Positions 1-11,598 of a DNA stretch of 33,372 nt are shown here, piece by piece. The stretch spans positions 10,001 to 43,372 of the forward strand of contig MCFG01000491.1 of NCBI GenBank assembly GCA_002104895.1. Direction: 5' to 3'. Both the position numbers and the translations under genes were made by a program. Every line of letters begins with the position of its first letter. The first letter of the stretch is position 1. This DNA comes from Anaeromyces robustus (Eukaryota > Neocallimastigomycota > Neocallimastigomycetes > Neocallimastigales > Neocallimastigaceae). The notes below the pieces were generated by a model that saw only the letters and a list, made by a program, of their open reading frames with translations, was not told the origin of the DNA and made no database searches.

Positions 1-974
1 TATTATAAAATTTCATATTATTATTACTATTATTTTTTTTTTTCTTGATGAAAAAATTAAAATATATGAAAATTAAAACAAAAAAAAAAAAAAAAAAAAT
101 AAAACAAATACAAGGTTTAAAAAAAAGTAAGAAAAAAATAAAAAAAGTTAAAAAAAAAAAAGATAACAATATCAAAGTAAAATATTAAAAAAAACAATAT
201 AAAAATATAATTGTATACATATACAAAGTATTAATTATATTTATATAATTTAACTTATGTATATATATATGTATATAATAAATAACAATAAATTATTGTA
301 AAAATTTAACAAAGCAATTTTTTTAATGTTTTTATAATAATGTTGTTATAATAAAAACATTATATTATTATATATTTAAAAATTTTTTTATTTTAAAGTT
401 AAAAAAAAAGTGAAATACTGTTTATATATATATAAATATAAAGTTACATTTTATATGTGACATGTATATTACTATAAAAAAAAAAAAAAAAAAAAGAAAA
501 GAAGAAAAATGACTTATATATATATATATATACGTTTTTTATATATATTATTAATTATTACAATGCATTAATTTTTTTTTTCTAATTGTCTGCTTATATT
601 TTTTTTTCTCCCTATAATAAAATAAAATAATAATTTTTTTTGCCTCCCCATAATAATTAAATACTTTAAAATATAAAATAGTAAAAAAAAAATAGGTTAA
701 TTTAAATAGATTAATTGTTATAAAGGATAATTTTATAAATAATTAAATCTATATATTTAATAAATATAATATATAATAATTAAATGTTTAGATTAAAAAT
801 TCTTTTTTAAAAATATACTTTAACATTAGGCTAGTATATTTTTTATCCAATAATTGCTTTATATTCATATACTACTGTAAATTAATTAATTATTTTATTT
901 TTGTAATGTATTATAGAGAAAATTTTTTTCTTTTTTCTTTTATTTCTTTTTTTTTTTTTTTTATCTTTTTCTTT

Positions 975-1015
<41 letters not shown>

Positions 1016-1508
1016 ATTCTAAATAATATTTCCAATGTAAACAATTTTTATAAAAATATAAAAATAAAGATATATTTATACATAAATTTCATATTTTCTG
1101 TTAAAACTTTTTTTATACTTTTTGTTAAAAATATTAAAAAGTAGTACACATAAATATTGATCTTTTTCATTTAAAAATAAAAATATATTAATAATTGATC
1201 ATAATTAATAAATATTTATTATAAATAATAATATATATATTATTTATACATTATTCGAACTATAACAATTAATATTATTTGGAATGTAAGAGTTTTTTTT
1301 TATAAATTTTTTTTTTTCTATTATATAAATTTTATTATCTAAAACTTTATAAACTTAATTTATACTTTTTTTTTTGTTTAAAAAATAAAATAAAATAAAA
1401 TAAATAAAATAGAATTATACTTTTTTATATAATAATATATAATATAGCATAATATAAATAATATTATTAATACTACTATATTCCTTTACAGCAAAAAATA
1501 TTTTTAAT

Positions 1509-1567
<59 letters not shown>

Positions 1568-2672
1568 TTTTTTTCTTTTTTTATAGAAGTTTTTATTGAT
1601 TCAAATATTTAATACAATTAAGATTTTTTTCTTAAATTAAAGAAATTTTTCCTAAAAAACTTAAAGAATATTTTTATTTTGATTTATTTTTCTTCCCTTT
1701 GTTATTATTTTATAGTTTTTAATATTGAATATCTAATATAATTATAATTATAATTATAGTTTATATAAACATATTCAAAAGTATTTTATTAATTCTTAAT
1801 ATTTTCTATCAAAATATATATGGATTACGTCATATAACAATTATTGTAATAAAGAAAAGAAAAAAGTAATTAACATCAAGATTTTCAAAATTATATATTA
1901 ATATTAGTTAACCATTTTTCGTTCGGTTCATTATTAACATTAGTTATTACATTAAATAAGATATATAATTATTATCATTAAATATAAATCAAACTTGAAG
2001 AAAACAAATATAAATATATATAAATATTATATAATCTTTTATATTTATTGTATGAATATACTTACAATAAATTGATAAAAAGAACATATAATTGTTTTTA
2101 TTTATTGGATAACAAATCATATTATACATATTTTTTTTATATAAAGTGAAAAAACCATCGAAAAATATTTGAAAGATTGATATAAAAAGTTAATAATTTT
2201 TTATCGTAGATCCTTCATCTTTTATTATTTCTATATAATTACAAAATGTAATTATTTTTTTATAAATAAATGGTATACTTGGAATTCACACTATTTTATA
2301 GAAATCATAATAATAATTATTAAAAAAATTCATATATATATAAAGAATATTAGAGAAAAACAAATACACTCATGAAAAAATGAAAATAAATATAAAATAT
2401 AAAAATAATATTGTTTATTTTATTTTTATTTATTTATTTATTTATTTATTTATTATATTTTTATTATATTATACACAACAAATATTAACAGAAAAAAATT
2501 TTATATTTTATTATATAATATATTTATTATATTTTTTTATTATTATTTCAAATAATGAAGTTTTGGGAGCTTTAATATCATTATTTAGCAATTATATAAT
2601 ATTTCTTTACTATTGGTATTATTTACTTTATAATATAATTAATTATCGAAGTAAAGTATTTTTATATGAATA
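1..2672. other. AT-rich intergenic spacer upstream of the CFAP97-like gene
   Basis: I see no supportable gene here. The stretch is almost only A and T, with homopolymer runs such as a 38-nt poly(T) at about 977-1014 and a T-tract with scattered C at about 1511-1574, plus many short (AT)n and (TTTA)n tracts. A 97-codon open frame at 2380-2673 translates to a Phe/Ile/Tyr-rich low-complexity string and ends one base into the start codon of the next gene. I read it as non-coding. The last few hundred bases presumably hold the promoter and 5'UTR of the gene starting at 2673. Confidence 0.7.
977..1014. repeat. Poly(T) homopolymer, 38 nt
   Basis: This is an uninterrupted T run read directly from the sequence. 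Similar runs occur at about 1511-1574 (T with scattered C) and 29530-29560 (31 T). They are typical of the extreme AT drift of this genome and could equally be poly(dA:dT) nucleosome-depleting tracts. I see no flanking target-site duplication that would suggest a retroposon tail. Confidence 0.85.
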
Positions 2673-4624
2673 ATGGAATCGAAAGAAGGTATATAAATTA
2701 AAACATTTCAACAGTAATGATGATTTGTATCGAGTATTTTGTATTAAAAAAATATTATTAATATTTTCTAATATAAAATGCTTTTTGTTTAAATAGTTAT
2801 TCATTAAATCATAACTACTTAATATATATATTTTATTTATTTATTATAATATACCTATAATTATTATTATCATTACTGTATATATTAAAAAGACCAAAAT
2901 GCTAATGATCTTCAAATCCAAAACTTGAGTATGCATTATTGGAATACTTTTTTAAATATATATTTATATTATTATATGTTTATTATTTTTTTTATTGATA
3001 TATATATATAAATATATATATCTTAATTAAATTTTATAAAATATTTTTTTAAAAAAAAGGCGATGACGAAGATTTATATCATCAAGGTGTAGATTATAGT
3101 AATAAAGATGAAGAAACTAAACCAGTAACTATCAAAAATACAAACCAAAATTCATTATCAGAAATGGATCAAGAAAGTATTGACACATCAGATTATGTTG
3201 TAACTAAAGAAAAAATATTTGAAAAAACAACAACAGTTAGAAAAATCATTAGAAGAAATATACCAACAGAATCAGAAATAGAAACAAGTACTGAAACTGA
3301 AGATAATATGACCTCAGCATTGAATGATGATGATGAAAAAAGTAAGCCAAAAAATGAGGATAATAAAACTTCAACAGGACAAGATAATGATGAATCTATT
3401 TTGAATAATACTAAAGATGGAACAAAAGAAGAAACTTCAAATAATTGTGATAATCCTGATAATAATAATATTGAAGAACAAAAATCAATAGGAATTGATT
3501 TAACAGAAAAAAATAATGATAATGAAGAAAAAAGTGATAATATTAATGAAGAAACAAATGGTAATGATAAAGATAAAAATGAAGATGAACAAACTAATCG
3601 GGAAATAAAAAGTGATAATGAAGGAGAAGAAAAATTGGAGGGTGAAACGAATAAAGACGAAGTAAATGATGGAGAAATAACTAATAAAAATGAAAGTGAT
3701 GAAAATAATAAAAATAATAAAAGTAATCAAGATGATTCAAATATAAATGAAGATAGTAATAACAATAATAATAATAATAATAATGATAATAATAATGATA
3801 ATAATAATGATATACCTAATAAACCAAATAATAATGATAATAATAATAATAAAAAACATGTAAGGTATAATACTGTTAATGGAGATGGACAAAATGATAA
3901 TAAATACACTACGGATAAATATAAAAGAGTTAGTAGTGCACCTGCTAGCGAAAAAAGTATTTTAAGACAAAGTAAATATAATGAAGATAATTCAAGGAAA
4001 AAATGGATAAAGGATAAAAAATGTGGTAATAATAAAGATTTAAATGATGCAGAATTTGAAGAAGAATTGAAAAAAAGGGAAGCACTTTCATTTAAAAATG
4101 CTAAAAAAAATGCTAATATAGGTAAAGATTCAGAAAATAAAAATGAATTAGATGAAATTGAAACAGAAAGAAAAAGAATTATTGGAGATATTTCAGTTAA
4201 TAGTACTGATGATGAAAAAGAAAAAGAAACAGAAGAAAAAGGAAAAAAAGAAAAGAAGAAAAAATATCATTCAGAAAGAAAACCACATAATACTAATATC
4301 CCTCAATCATCATGTAGTAAAAAAACAAAAGGATCAAGTAGAGCAACAACAGCTGCTACCTCAACATCAACAACAACGACATCAACAGCAACATCAAAGA
4401 AGAAAGGATCTAATAAAAAAAGTTTAAAAAATAATTATAGAGCTTTTGTATCTATAAAACCATCATGTAATCGTTATATGGCAAATATGTGGAATAATTA
4501 TATTTATTCTATTCATAAAATGAATATTTTAAATATGAAAAAAACAGTTGATAATGATGCCCCCAAAAAATATGTACATATCGATCAAAAACTAAAAGCA
4601 AAACAAAAGAAAAAAGGTATAATA

Positions 4625-4678
<54 letters not shown>

Positions 4679-6110
4679 GATTATTAAAAATAAATATAAA
4701 TAAAGAAAAAGTTACTATTTATTTTATTTTATGATTATTTTTATTGATTTTTCTATGATAAAAAAATTTTTTTTAAATTTTTAGAAAGGGATGATGAAAT
4801 TAGAAAGAATAACCAAAATATATTAAATCGTATGATTTATCAAGGAAGAAATAATGTCGGTACTTCTAACTTGGATGATAATAATGATGTTATTGAACCA
4901 GTATTTAGAAGTTTACATGCTGAAAAGAATAAAAGACTAGAAAATGAAATGAATAGAGAATCAATGGTATTTATCATAAATTATAATTTATTATTATATA
5001 GGATAAAATTTTATTATTTATATATAAATAAATATAATAAATTAAATAATAATATATTTATATATATTTTTCGGTATTAATCAAATATTATTTTTTTTTT
5101 CTTAAAATTTAATAATAATATATTTTTATCGATATTAATCAAATATTATATTATTATATAATATTATTTTTATAGACTTTACTTAAAAGATTGAAAGAAA
5201 AGAAACCATATTGTTCTGTTGAACAATGGAAAAAAGAAAGATTAGTTAATGAAGTATATTTAAGAAATATATCAACTTATCCAGAAAATTATCCAATACG
5301 AAAAAAATCTCAACCAAAGCATGTTCCACCTATTAAAAAAAATGAAAATGAAGAATTAAGAAGAGAAAAATCACCATTAGAAAAAACAGAAGAAATTTAT
5401 TGTGGTAAATCTAAAATGAATCGCAATAAACGTAATGGTCCTTCTACTTCTTCTACAAGTAAATCTCAAAAAAAACATAATAGTGAAAAAAATCGTATGG
5501 TTCAATCAACGGCTAATAAAGAAAATAATGATGCTACCGAAATCAATACTAATACTACTGTGAGAGTGAAAAAAGCAAAACATCGTACATTAAGTGAATC
5601 TACACGTCAATCTGTAAAATTATATGCTGATACTTCTATTAATCAAAATCAAGCTGATCGTCTTTACCTTGAACAAAAAAATAATACAAAATATAAAATC
5701 CCTGAAACTAATACTACAACTGCTTTTGATCAAGTTTTAAATAATTATGAAAAAGTTGAAAATGATACAAAAGGTAATGATTTTTTTTTTAAAAAAATAT
5801 AATTATATATATAATATTTGAAGAAAAAACATATATATATATAGTATAACTTAATTAAATAAATATCTAAATTTAATAATTCATATATATATATATATAT
5901 TTTAATTTAAATATTTAAATACATTAAGAAGAAGATGATATTGTAAATAAAACCAGTAATAGTGCTAATATTGATACAATTAAAGATATTATTAATGATA
6001 TTAATGAAGTATCTAATGATATTAACAAACATCATCAAGAAGAAAATCAAAATAATACATCATCACCACCAGTTGAGGAAATTCCTATTACAGAAATAGA
6101 AAATAAATAA
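2673..6110 (+). CDS. CFAP97/hemingway-like cilia- and flagella-associated protein
   Basis: Six exons join in phase: 2673-2688, 2893-2928, 3060-4616, 4785-4966, 5176-5773 and 5929-6110, giving 2571 nt and 856 aa ending in TAA. The first exon is 16 nt and the second 36 nt. Residues 1-470 are acidic, Asn/Asp/Glu/Lys-rich and look disordered, with an Asn tract near 260-290. From about residue 477 the protein gains a conserved-looking shape: Tyr/His/Lys-rich segment, KKTVDNDAP, a KLKAKQKKKE helix, NNQNILNRM, then NRESMTLLKRLKEKKPYCS and YLRNISTYP to about residue 640. The order and spacing match the family described in CFAP97/CFAP97D1 and Drosophila hemingway, which is linked to motile cilia and sperm axonemes; this is my recognition from memory, not a search. 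Two introns split the domain. After residue 640 the tail is again low complexity. A zoosporic fungus would need such a protein for its flagellum. The exon model is firmer than the family call. Confidence 0.7.
4626..4681 (+). repeat. (TAT)n microsatellite at the start of intron 3 of the CFAP97-like gene
   Basis: About 17 trinucleotide units lie just inside the intron running 4617-4784, nine bases after its GT. Read in the exon frame they encode a run of tyrosines before a stop, so retention of the intron would truncate the protein ahead of the second half of its conserved domain. The GT at 4617 and the in-phase acceptor at 4784 argue that it is normally removed. Confidence 0.8.
5045..5155 (+). 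repeat. Diverged direct duplication inside intron 4 of the CFAP97-like gene
   Basis: Two related segments lie about 65 bp apart within the intron 4967-5175. Each runs from TAATAATAATATATTT through a TCGG/TCGA core to ATTAATCAAATATTAT. The rare C/G-containing core makes the match more than AT noise. It looks like an intronic tandem duplication of no evident function. Confidence 0.6.
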
Positions 6111-6990
6111 AAAAATATTTATAACAAGAGAATAGCAAAAGAAAAAAAAAAGAGATTTTTAGATTTATATTAATAGTTAAATATATATATATATATATAT
6201 TAATATGAAAAGAAAACATAATTAACAAAAAGTATTTATATAATACTCTATATATTAAATATTAAATTAATAATAAATATATATCAGTATTTACAAAAAA
6301 AAAAAAAAAAATGTTTTTTAATATTTTGATTTCATTAATTTTTTTGTAGTAAGAAATAAAGTAAAAAAAAAAAAAAAAGGCATTTAATAATTTAATAATT
6401 TAATAATTATATTAATAGCAATAAAAAATTATTAAAGCATAAAAAATAAATGTATTAAGTATTTATATGAAATTATATATCTATATAATAATAGTTATAT
6501 GACATTTATATCATTTTTTATTCTAATAGATTAATAAAATAAATGTTTTTTATTGATTATTATAATTTATTTATTTATTTTTTTTTTCAAAAATTTGTGT
6601 AAAATAACAATTTTTTTATATTATACAATATCAATATTTATTTATATTTTGTAGCACTTTATAACATATATTAAATATTGATTTATAGTAATTAAAATAA
6701 AAATGTATTAAAAATCTTTTTATATATTATTATATATATAAAATAAGCTAAATTTTTTTTTTTTTATTATAAAATAATAAATATCTGGATATAATATTAA
6801 GATTTCAAATGATTTTAAATTTAATGGATTGAATTTTAAAAATAATTTTGTATATATTTTATATTCATTATATTTATATATTTTTAAATAAAATTAAATA
6901 TAAATTATTATTATTTTTTCTTTTTATATAATTATTTTTTATTATTATTATCATAATATCATAATACATAATATCATTTCATAATATATA
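6111..6990. other. AT-rich spacer between the CFAP97-like gene and PUS3
   Basis: The 880 bp contain poly(A), (AT)n and (TTA)n tracts and no open frame worth calling. They must hold the 3'UTR of the upstream gene and the promoter and 5'UTR of PUS3, but I can assign no specific element. Confidence 0.6.
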
Positions 6991-9317
6991 ATGGATACAG
7001 TTAAATATCATAAATGGACTAAGGAACAATTAATTGAAAAAATTATAGCATATGAAAAAGAATTGAAGATTTCAGGGAAGAATAAAAAAAAATATGTTCA
7101 TAAACAAAGACCTTTTGATATAACAAAATATAATCAAAGACCTATTGCTTTAAAAATTGCGTATCTTGGCTGGAATTATTATGGATATGCAGCACAAGAT
7201 GGAGAAAATGTGGAAACTATTGAATCTCATTTATTTAAAGCATTACATACAGCAAAATTAATAAAAGATAGAGAATCATGTAGATATAATCGTTGTGGTA
7301 GAACAGATAAAGGTGTTAGTGCATTTTGTCAAATTGTTAGTTTATGTGTACGTTCAAATTTACCAGCTAATCATGAAGATGTATTTACTTGGCAGGAATT
7401 AATGGAAGATGATAATGATTCTTCAAATAATACCATTTCATTAGATAACAATGTAGGAAATGTTGTTAATCAAAGTGAAAAAAAGGTAAAATGTCATATA
7501 AAATTTAAATTAATAATTTTTAATAAATTTAAAAATCATAATAGTAATAATATGGGTCAAATTAGTTATATAATAATTATAATTACTTTTTTTTTTTTCT
7601 ATAATAAAAATGAAATTAAAGAGAGAATAAAAAGTTAGAATTATTAATTATTGTTATTATTATTATTTTTTTATAATAAAGATGACTTTAAAAAAAATAT
7701 TATGTAGTTTTTAATTTAATTAAAAATTGTAATATATTTATTAATTCCTTTATATATATATATATTATGATATTTTTATAAAAAATTTTATACTACATTC
7801 TTTTTATATATAAAAAGACAGAAGCAAATGTAAAACAATCACAAACTGAAGAATTAGCATATTGTACAATATTAAATCGATTATTACCACCTGATATTCG
7901 TATTATTAGTTGGTCGCCTGTAGATAAAAATTTCAATGCTCGTTTTCATTGTACCTATAGAACTTATAAATATTTTTTCCCAGCTCAACGTTTAGATATT
8001 CCATTAATGCAAAAGGCTGCTAAAAAATTGGTCGGTGTTCATGATTTTCGTAATTTTTGTAAAATTGATCCATTATATAATTCACATTATCGAAGAACCG
8101 TTTATACTGCAGAAATTTATAAAATGAATCATTTAGAAAAAAATATTAAAATACCTACAAGTCAAATTGAACCTAATGAAGTATTTATTGAAAATCCAGA
8201 TTCTTTAGATGACGAATTTTTAAAGAAATACCGATCTAAGAATTCAACCAATAATTATAATAATAGTGAAGAAAACAAGGCTAACGATATAGATATGGAT
8301 ACAGAAATTTATGATATAGAAAAATCATCACCATTTGAAATGTATATTTTTGAAGTATGTGGAAAAGCATTTTTATGGCATCAAGTTCGTTTTTTTATGG
8401 GGATATTATTTTTAATTGGAAGACATTTAGAAGAACCAGAAATTATTGATACCCTTTTAGACTTATCTAAACATGATAATGGTAAATTAGGTCGGCCATC
8501 TTATGATTTAGCAGATGAATTTCCATTAGTTTTAGTAGATACAGGTTATCCTGAAGGAACTTTTCAATGGAGATTAGAAGATTATTTTGGTCATGATCCT
8601 ATTTATAATTCTAAAAATTTCTTTTTAAATGTTTTAAATCTTTGGAAAAAAAAACAAATAAAGGCAGCAATGATTGAAACATTAATTCGTGATGTAAAAT
8701 ATTTGAGAGATACTAGTAGTACAGAAAATATTAAAAGACCACCAAGAAGGTTTGCTATTGCAGATAAAAGATTATTAGAAAAAATGAATATAAATGAAGA
8801 AGAGATGCTAAAAGATAAAGAAAATGAAAATGAAATGCCTTTAGCTAAAAAAATAAAGATTAATAATGACAATGATAATAATAGTAATAATAGTAATAAT
8901 AATATTAATATTAATATTAATATTAATAATGATAATGATAATGATAGTAAAATCAAGATTTCTGAAACTGGATTATTAATACCCTCAAAAGAAAAAGAAA
9001 ATGATTATATTATTAAAAAAGATACTATTAAAGCTGATTATATTTATAAACGTAAAAGTATATCAAATAATAAAGAAGAACAACAAAAATGTGAAGATAG
9101 ATTTAATAATGTAATTCAATTTATTATGAAAGGAACTTTATGTTCAGGATCTAAAAATGTTCAAGAAAAAAAGTATGTAAAAGTAATGGATCGACAAAGA
9201 TGTGAATCCATACAATGTGTTCGAGAGAAGTTTTTAATGAAACAAGAAAAGAAACGAATTAAAAAAGAAAATAAAAATAATTTAACTTCTCAAGATATGA
9301 ATATAACTAAAAATTAA
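6991..9317 (+). CDS. PUS3: tRNA pseudouridine(38/39) synthase, PUS3/Deg1 family
   Basis: Two exons, 6991-7485 and 7818-9317, join in phase 0 across a 332-bp intron and give 664 aa. The enzyme isomerises uridine 38/39 in the anticodon arm of tRNAs (family knowledge). Visible features in order are an N-terminal helix, ALKIAYLGWNYYGYAAQ (53-69), the catalytic loop RCGRTDKGVSA with Asp106, then in exon 2 RLLPPDIRIISWSPV, FHCTYRTYKYFFP, VHDFRNFCK (about 239-247) and FEVCGKAFLWHQVRFF (about 343-358). These make a full TruA-fold core of the PUS3 type. The protein is longer than the roughly 440-480 aa usual for animal and yeast members. An insert of about 50 residues at roughly 270-325 lies before the HQVR motif, and an Asn/Ile/Asp tract lies near 520-545. 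The C-terminal Lys/Cys-rich tail containing VMDRQRCES resembles the tail seen in animal PUS3. The Saccharomyces name is DEG1. The ATG at 6991 opens a frame reaching the family N-terminus, and the upstream sequence is AT-only. Confidence 0.93.
8875..8950 (+). repeat. In-frame AAT/ATT/GAT repeat tract in PUS3
   Basis: Successive AATAGT, AATATT and AATGAT units encode Asn-Ser, then alternating Asn-Ile, then Asn-Asp dipeptides. The tract sits in the region after the conserved catalytic core, so it probably forms a disordered linker. It looks like a coding microsatellite that grew by slippage while keeping frame. Confidence 0.85.
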
Positions 9318-10524
9318 TATTAATTTAAAAATACCATTAGAAAAAATTAAAAAAAAAAAAAAAAAAAATAAAACAGATAATGATTTTTCTCATTATAATA
9401 GTGAAAAATGAATATCCTTTAATCGTGCGTATTAGAGTATTTTTTTCACAAGTTATATATCAAAAAGCATTATGATATATATTTACAGAAAAATTTGCAT
9501 AGAATTTTGGTATATTTAGCAAAAATTTAGTATATTTCAAAAACAATTCATATTTTCACTAAGAATATGTTTTTTAATATTTCTTATCTGTTATATATAC
9601 ACATACATCATTATAGTTATAATCAAGATTTTTATTAGAAAAGGAAAAAAATTTTTTTTTTTTTTTTTCAAATAGTATTAATCATTTATTATTGACTTTG
9701 ACTTTATAAATAAAAATATTAGTATCATTTATATAATAAAATAATTTATTTAATTCTCTGTTTATTATTTACTGAATAATTTTTTACTTTTGTTTATAAT
9801 TATATTAGAGATTATTATAATTATAGATTTATAGATTTATATATATATAATAATGAATATATATATATATATTATTTTTAATTTTTATTTATTTTTATTT
9901 ATTTTTAATTTTTTAATTTTTTTCTTTTTTATATGTTATGTATATATATATTTAATACAATTAACAAATATGGTAAAAGATTCCATATATATTATATTAG
10001 TAGAATATTCTATTATCTTTAAATAAAAACAAAATAAAACTAAAACATGGTAGAAATAAAAAGGGAGATAAAAACAAAAATATAATATATATTATTGAGT
10101 TTTATATTGTTATTATGATAGAAATATTTTAATTAACTAAAATTAAAAAAAAATAATTATATATATATATATATATATTTTTTTTTTTCAAATTAGTTAA
10201 GTTTTTATTATTATTACTATTATTATTACTATTTTATTAAAAACTGTTTAGTTTTAATATCATTTGACATAAATATTCTTCAAATTTTAATATTTAATAG
10301 TTATTAATATTAATATTATTTTATCATAAATAAGTATTTAATTATTATTAATTATGAATATTAATATTTAGTAATTTATTGATTTATGTCTTGGTTAATG
10401 ACAAATATATTATTACCTAGAAGATATAGGCAAAACAAAATCAGAAATCCTGTAGAGAGACATAATATATCTGTATTTTTAAAAAAAGGTGATCCAAGTT
10501 GAGATACTATAAATCGTACCTCTA
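9318..10524. other. Convergent 3' spacer between PUS3 and the kinase gene
   Basis: This is mostly AT tracts, with no clear gene. From about 10386 to 10524, next to the kinase stop, the sequence is less AT-biased than the rest of the spacer. There both strands are open for about 38-50 codons: plus-strand ATG at 10386 to TGA at 10500-10502, and minus-strand open from near the kinase stop to 10376. The minus-strand reading is hydrophobic. I cannot tell donor-derived flank from host 3'UTR. Confidence 0.5.
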
Positions 10525-11598
10525 TTAGGCTAATACTTCTTTCACTTCTTCTAAATGTGCCTCTGTTTCCTCAAACAAACGCCATTGAGCTTTTGTTCGC
10601 ACTATATTATGATTAGCATAATTTGTTTTATAATAGATATCTCCATTGATATAGTCTGTGAGGAAACGTACAGCTTGCATATAAGGGAACAATGTTGCTG
10701 CATATGGAAGATTCTCCTTCTCAATTGGAAGCAAAAATGATTTCGTGCCTTCTAAGTATCCTTTAGTAAAAGCCTTGAAAATTTCCATATTGAAATGAAT
10801 GTTATCCAAATTTGGATCATCCTCAGCGCCAGTATTAGCAGCTGAGCGTAAAAAATCGCCAAAATCAGAAAAAATGAAACTTGGCATCACGGTATCCAAA
10901 TCAATAACACAAAGCACATTACCATCCTTGTCAAAAAGCATATTGTTCACTTTAGTATCACAGTGGCAAATACGCTTTGGCAATTTTCCTTCATGGTAAA
11001 GTTTCTCACCCAAACACATTTGTTGAGATTTTGCCTTGATTTTGGCTACATATTCTTGAACTTCTGGTTCCTTCATGCGACCTGCTTTATCATTGGTGAT
11101 AGCGTCATTCAATTGTTGTAAACGAAATTCAATGTTATGGAAATCAGGAATGATTTCTCCTATGGGTGACTCCAAATCTGTTAAGAGTGATTCAAAATCA
11201 CCAAAGGAACGTCCTGCATAATAGGCATATTCTGGTGTAACATCTTCGTAGGTGAAACTATCATCAATAAAATCCATGACACGCCAATATTTTTCATTTT
11301 CTAGAATATAGGTCTTACCTGTATCAGCTTTCAAAAAATGCAAAACATGTTTTTCAATATTGTTAATACCTTGAATTTCATATTTATGTCGAATATGATT
11401 TGTTACAGCTTCAATATTATTTTGTAACATTTCAACATCAGAGAAAACTTCGTTGTTGATACGTTGTAGAACATATTTTGGTGCTCCATCTACAATAATT
11501 TTATAGGTGTCATTGATGAGTCCATTGCCTAAAGGTGTAATATTTTCTATAATTTTTTGGTCTATGAAATGACCTGCAATAGCAAAAAGTTCTTTCAT
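10525..11598 (-). CDS. Bacterial-type N-acetylhexosamine 1-kinase-like phosphotransferase (NahK/MdsC group, APH fold), probable horizontal transfer
   Basis: A single uninterrupted frame of 357 aa. The open frame extends 15 nt upstream but begins there with TTG; the first ATG is at 11598 and gives MKELF, which fits the family N-terminus. Family knowledge: these enzymes use ATP to phosphorylate GlcNAc/GalNAc at C1. Visible: PLGNGLINDTY nucleotide-loop region (22-32), YVLQRINN (42-49), the Brenner-type loop CHCDTKVNNM with predicted catalytic Asp214 and Asn219, and VIDLDTVMP with metal-binding Asp233/235. Length and motif spacing match bacterial members that I associate with Bacteroidota and bifidobacteria. 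There is no signal peptide or membrane helix, so it is probably cytosolic. Base composition is clearly richer in G+C than the flanks, it has no intron, and its codons are less A/T-driven than neighbouring genes. It sits convergent to PUS3 and over 3.6 kb from the next gene. It may let the fungus salvage amino sugars. Exact sugar specificity is not visible; it could act on another hexose. Confidence 0.85.
   Translation of the reverse strand: MKELFAIAGHFIDQKIIENITPLGNGLINDTYKIIVDGAPKYVLQRINNEVFSDVEMLQNNIEAVTNHIRHKYEIQGINNIEKHVLHFLKADTGKTYILENEKYWRVMDFIDDSFTYEDVTPEYAYYAGRSFGDFESLLTDLESPIGEIIPDFHNIEFRLQQLNDAITNDKAGRMKEPEVQEYVAKIKAKSQQMCLGEKLYHEGKLPKRICHCDTKVNNMLFDKDGNVLCVIDLDTVMPSFIFSDFGDFLRSAANTGAEDDPNLDNIHFNMEIFKAFTKGYLEGTKSFLLPIEKENLPYAATLFPYMQAVRFLTDYINGDIYYKTNYANHNIVRTKAQWRLFEETEAHLEEVKEVLA

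Noticed and set aside
1828-1840. TTACGTCA, resembling a CRE/ATF site
   Set aside because: A single 8-mer over 800 bp from the nearest start codon, with no supporting context.
2380-2673. 97-codon open frame rich in Phe, Ile and Tyr
   Set aside because: It is a translation of TTTA/ATT repeats with no complexity, and it ends one base into the start codon of a well-supported spliced gene. It looks like leader or promoter DNA.
3500-3909. Minus-strand open frames opposite the CFAP97-like exon 3
   Set aside because: They are antisense shadows of Asn/Asp/Glu/Lys codon repeats and translate to Phe/Ile/Leu strings.
4152-4427. Alternative-frame Lys/Gln-rich open frame in exon 3
   Set aside because: It is a frame shadow of the A-rich coding sequence; the main frame continues through with phase-consistent splice sites.
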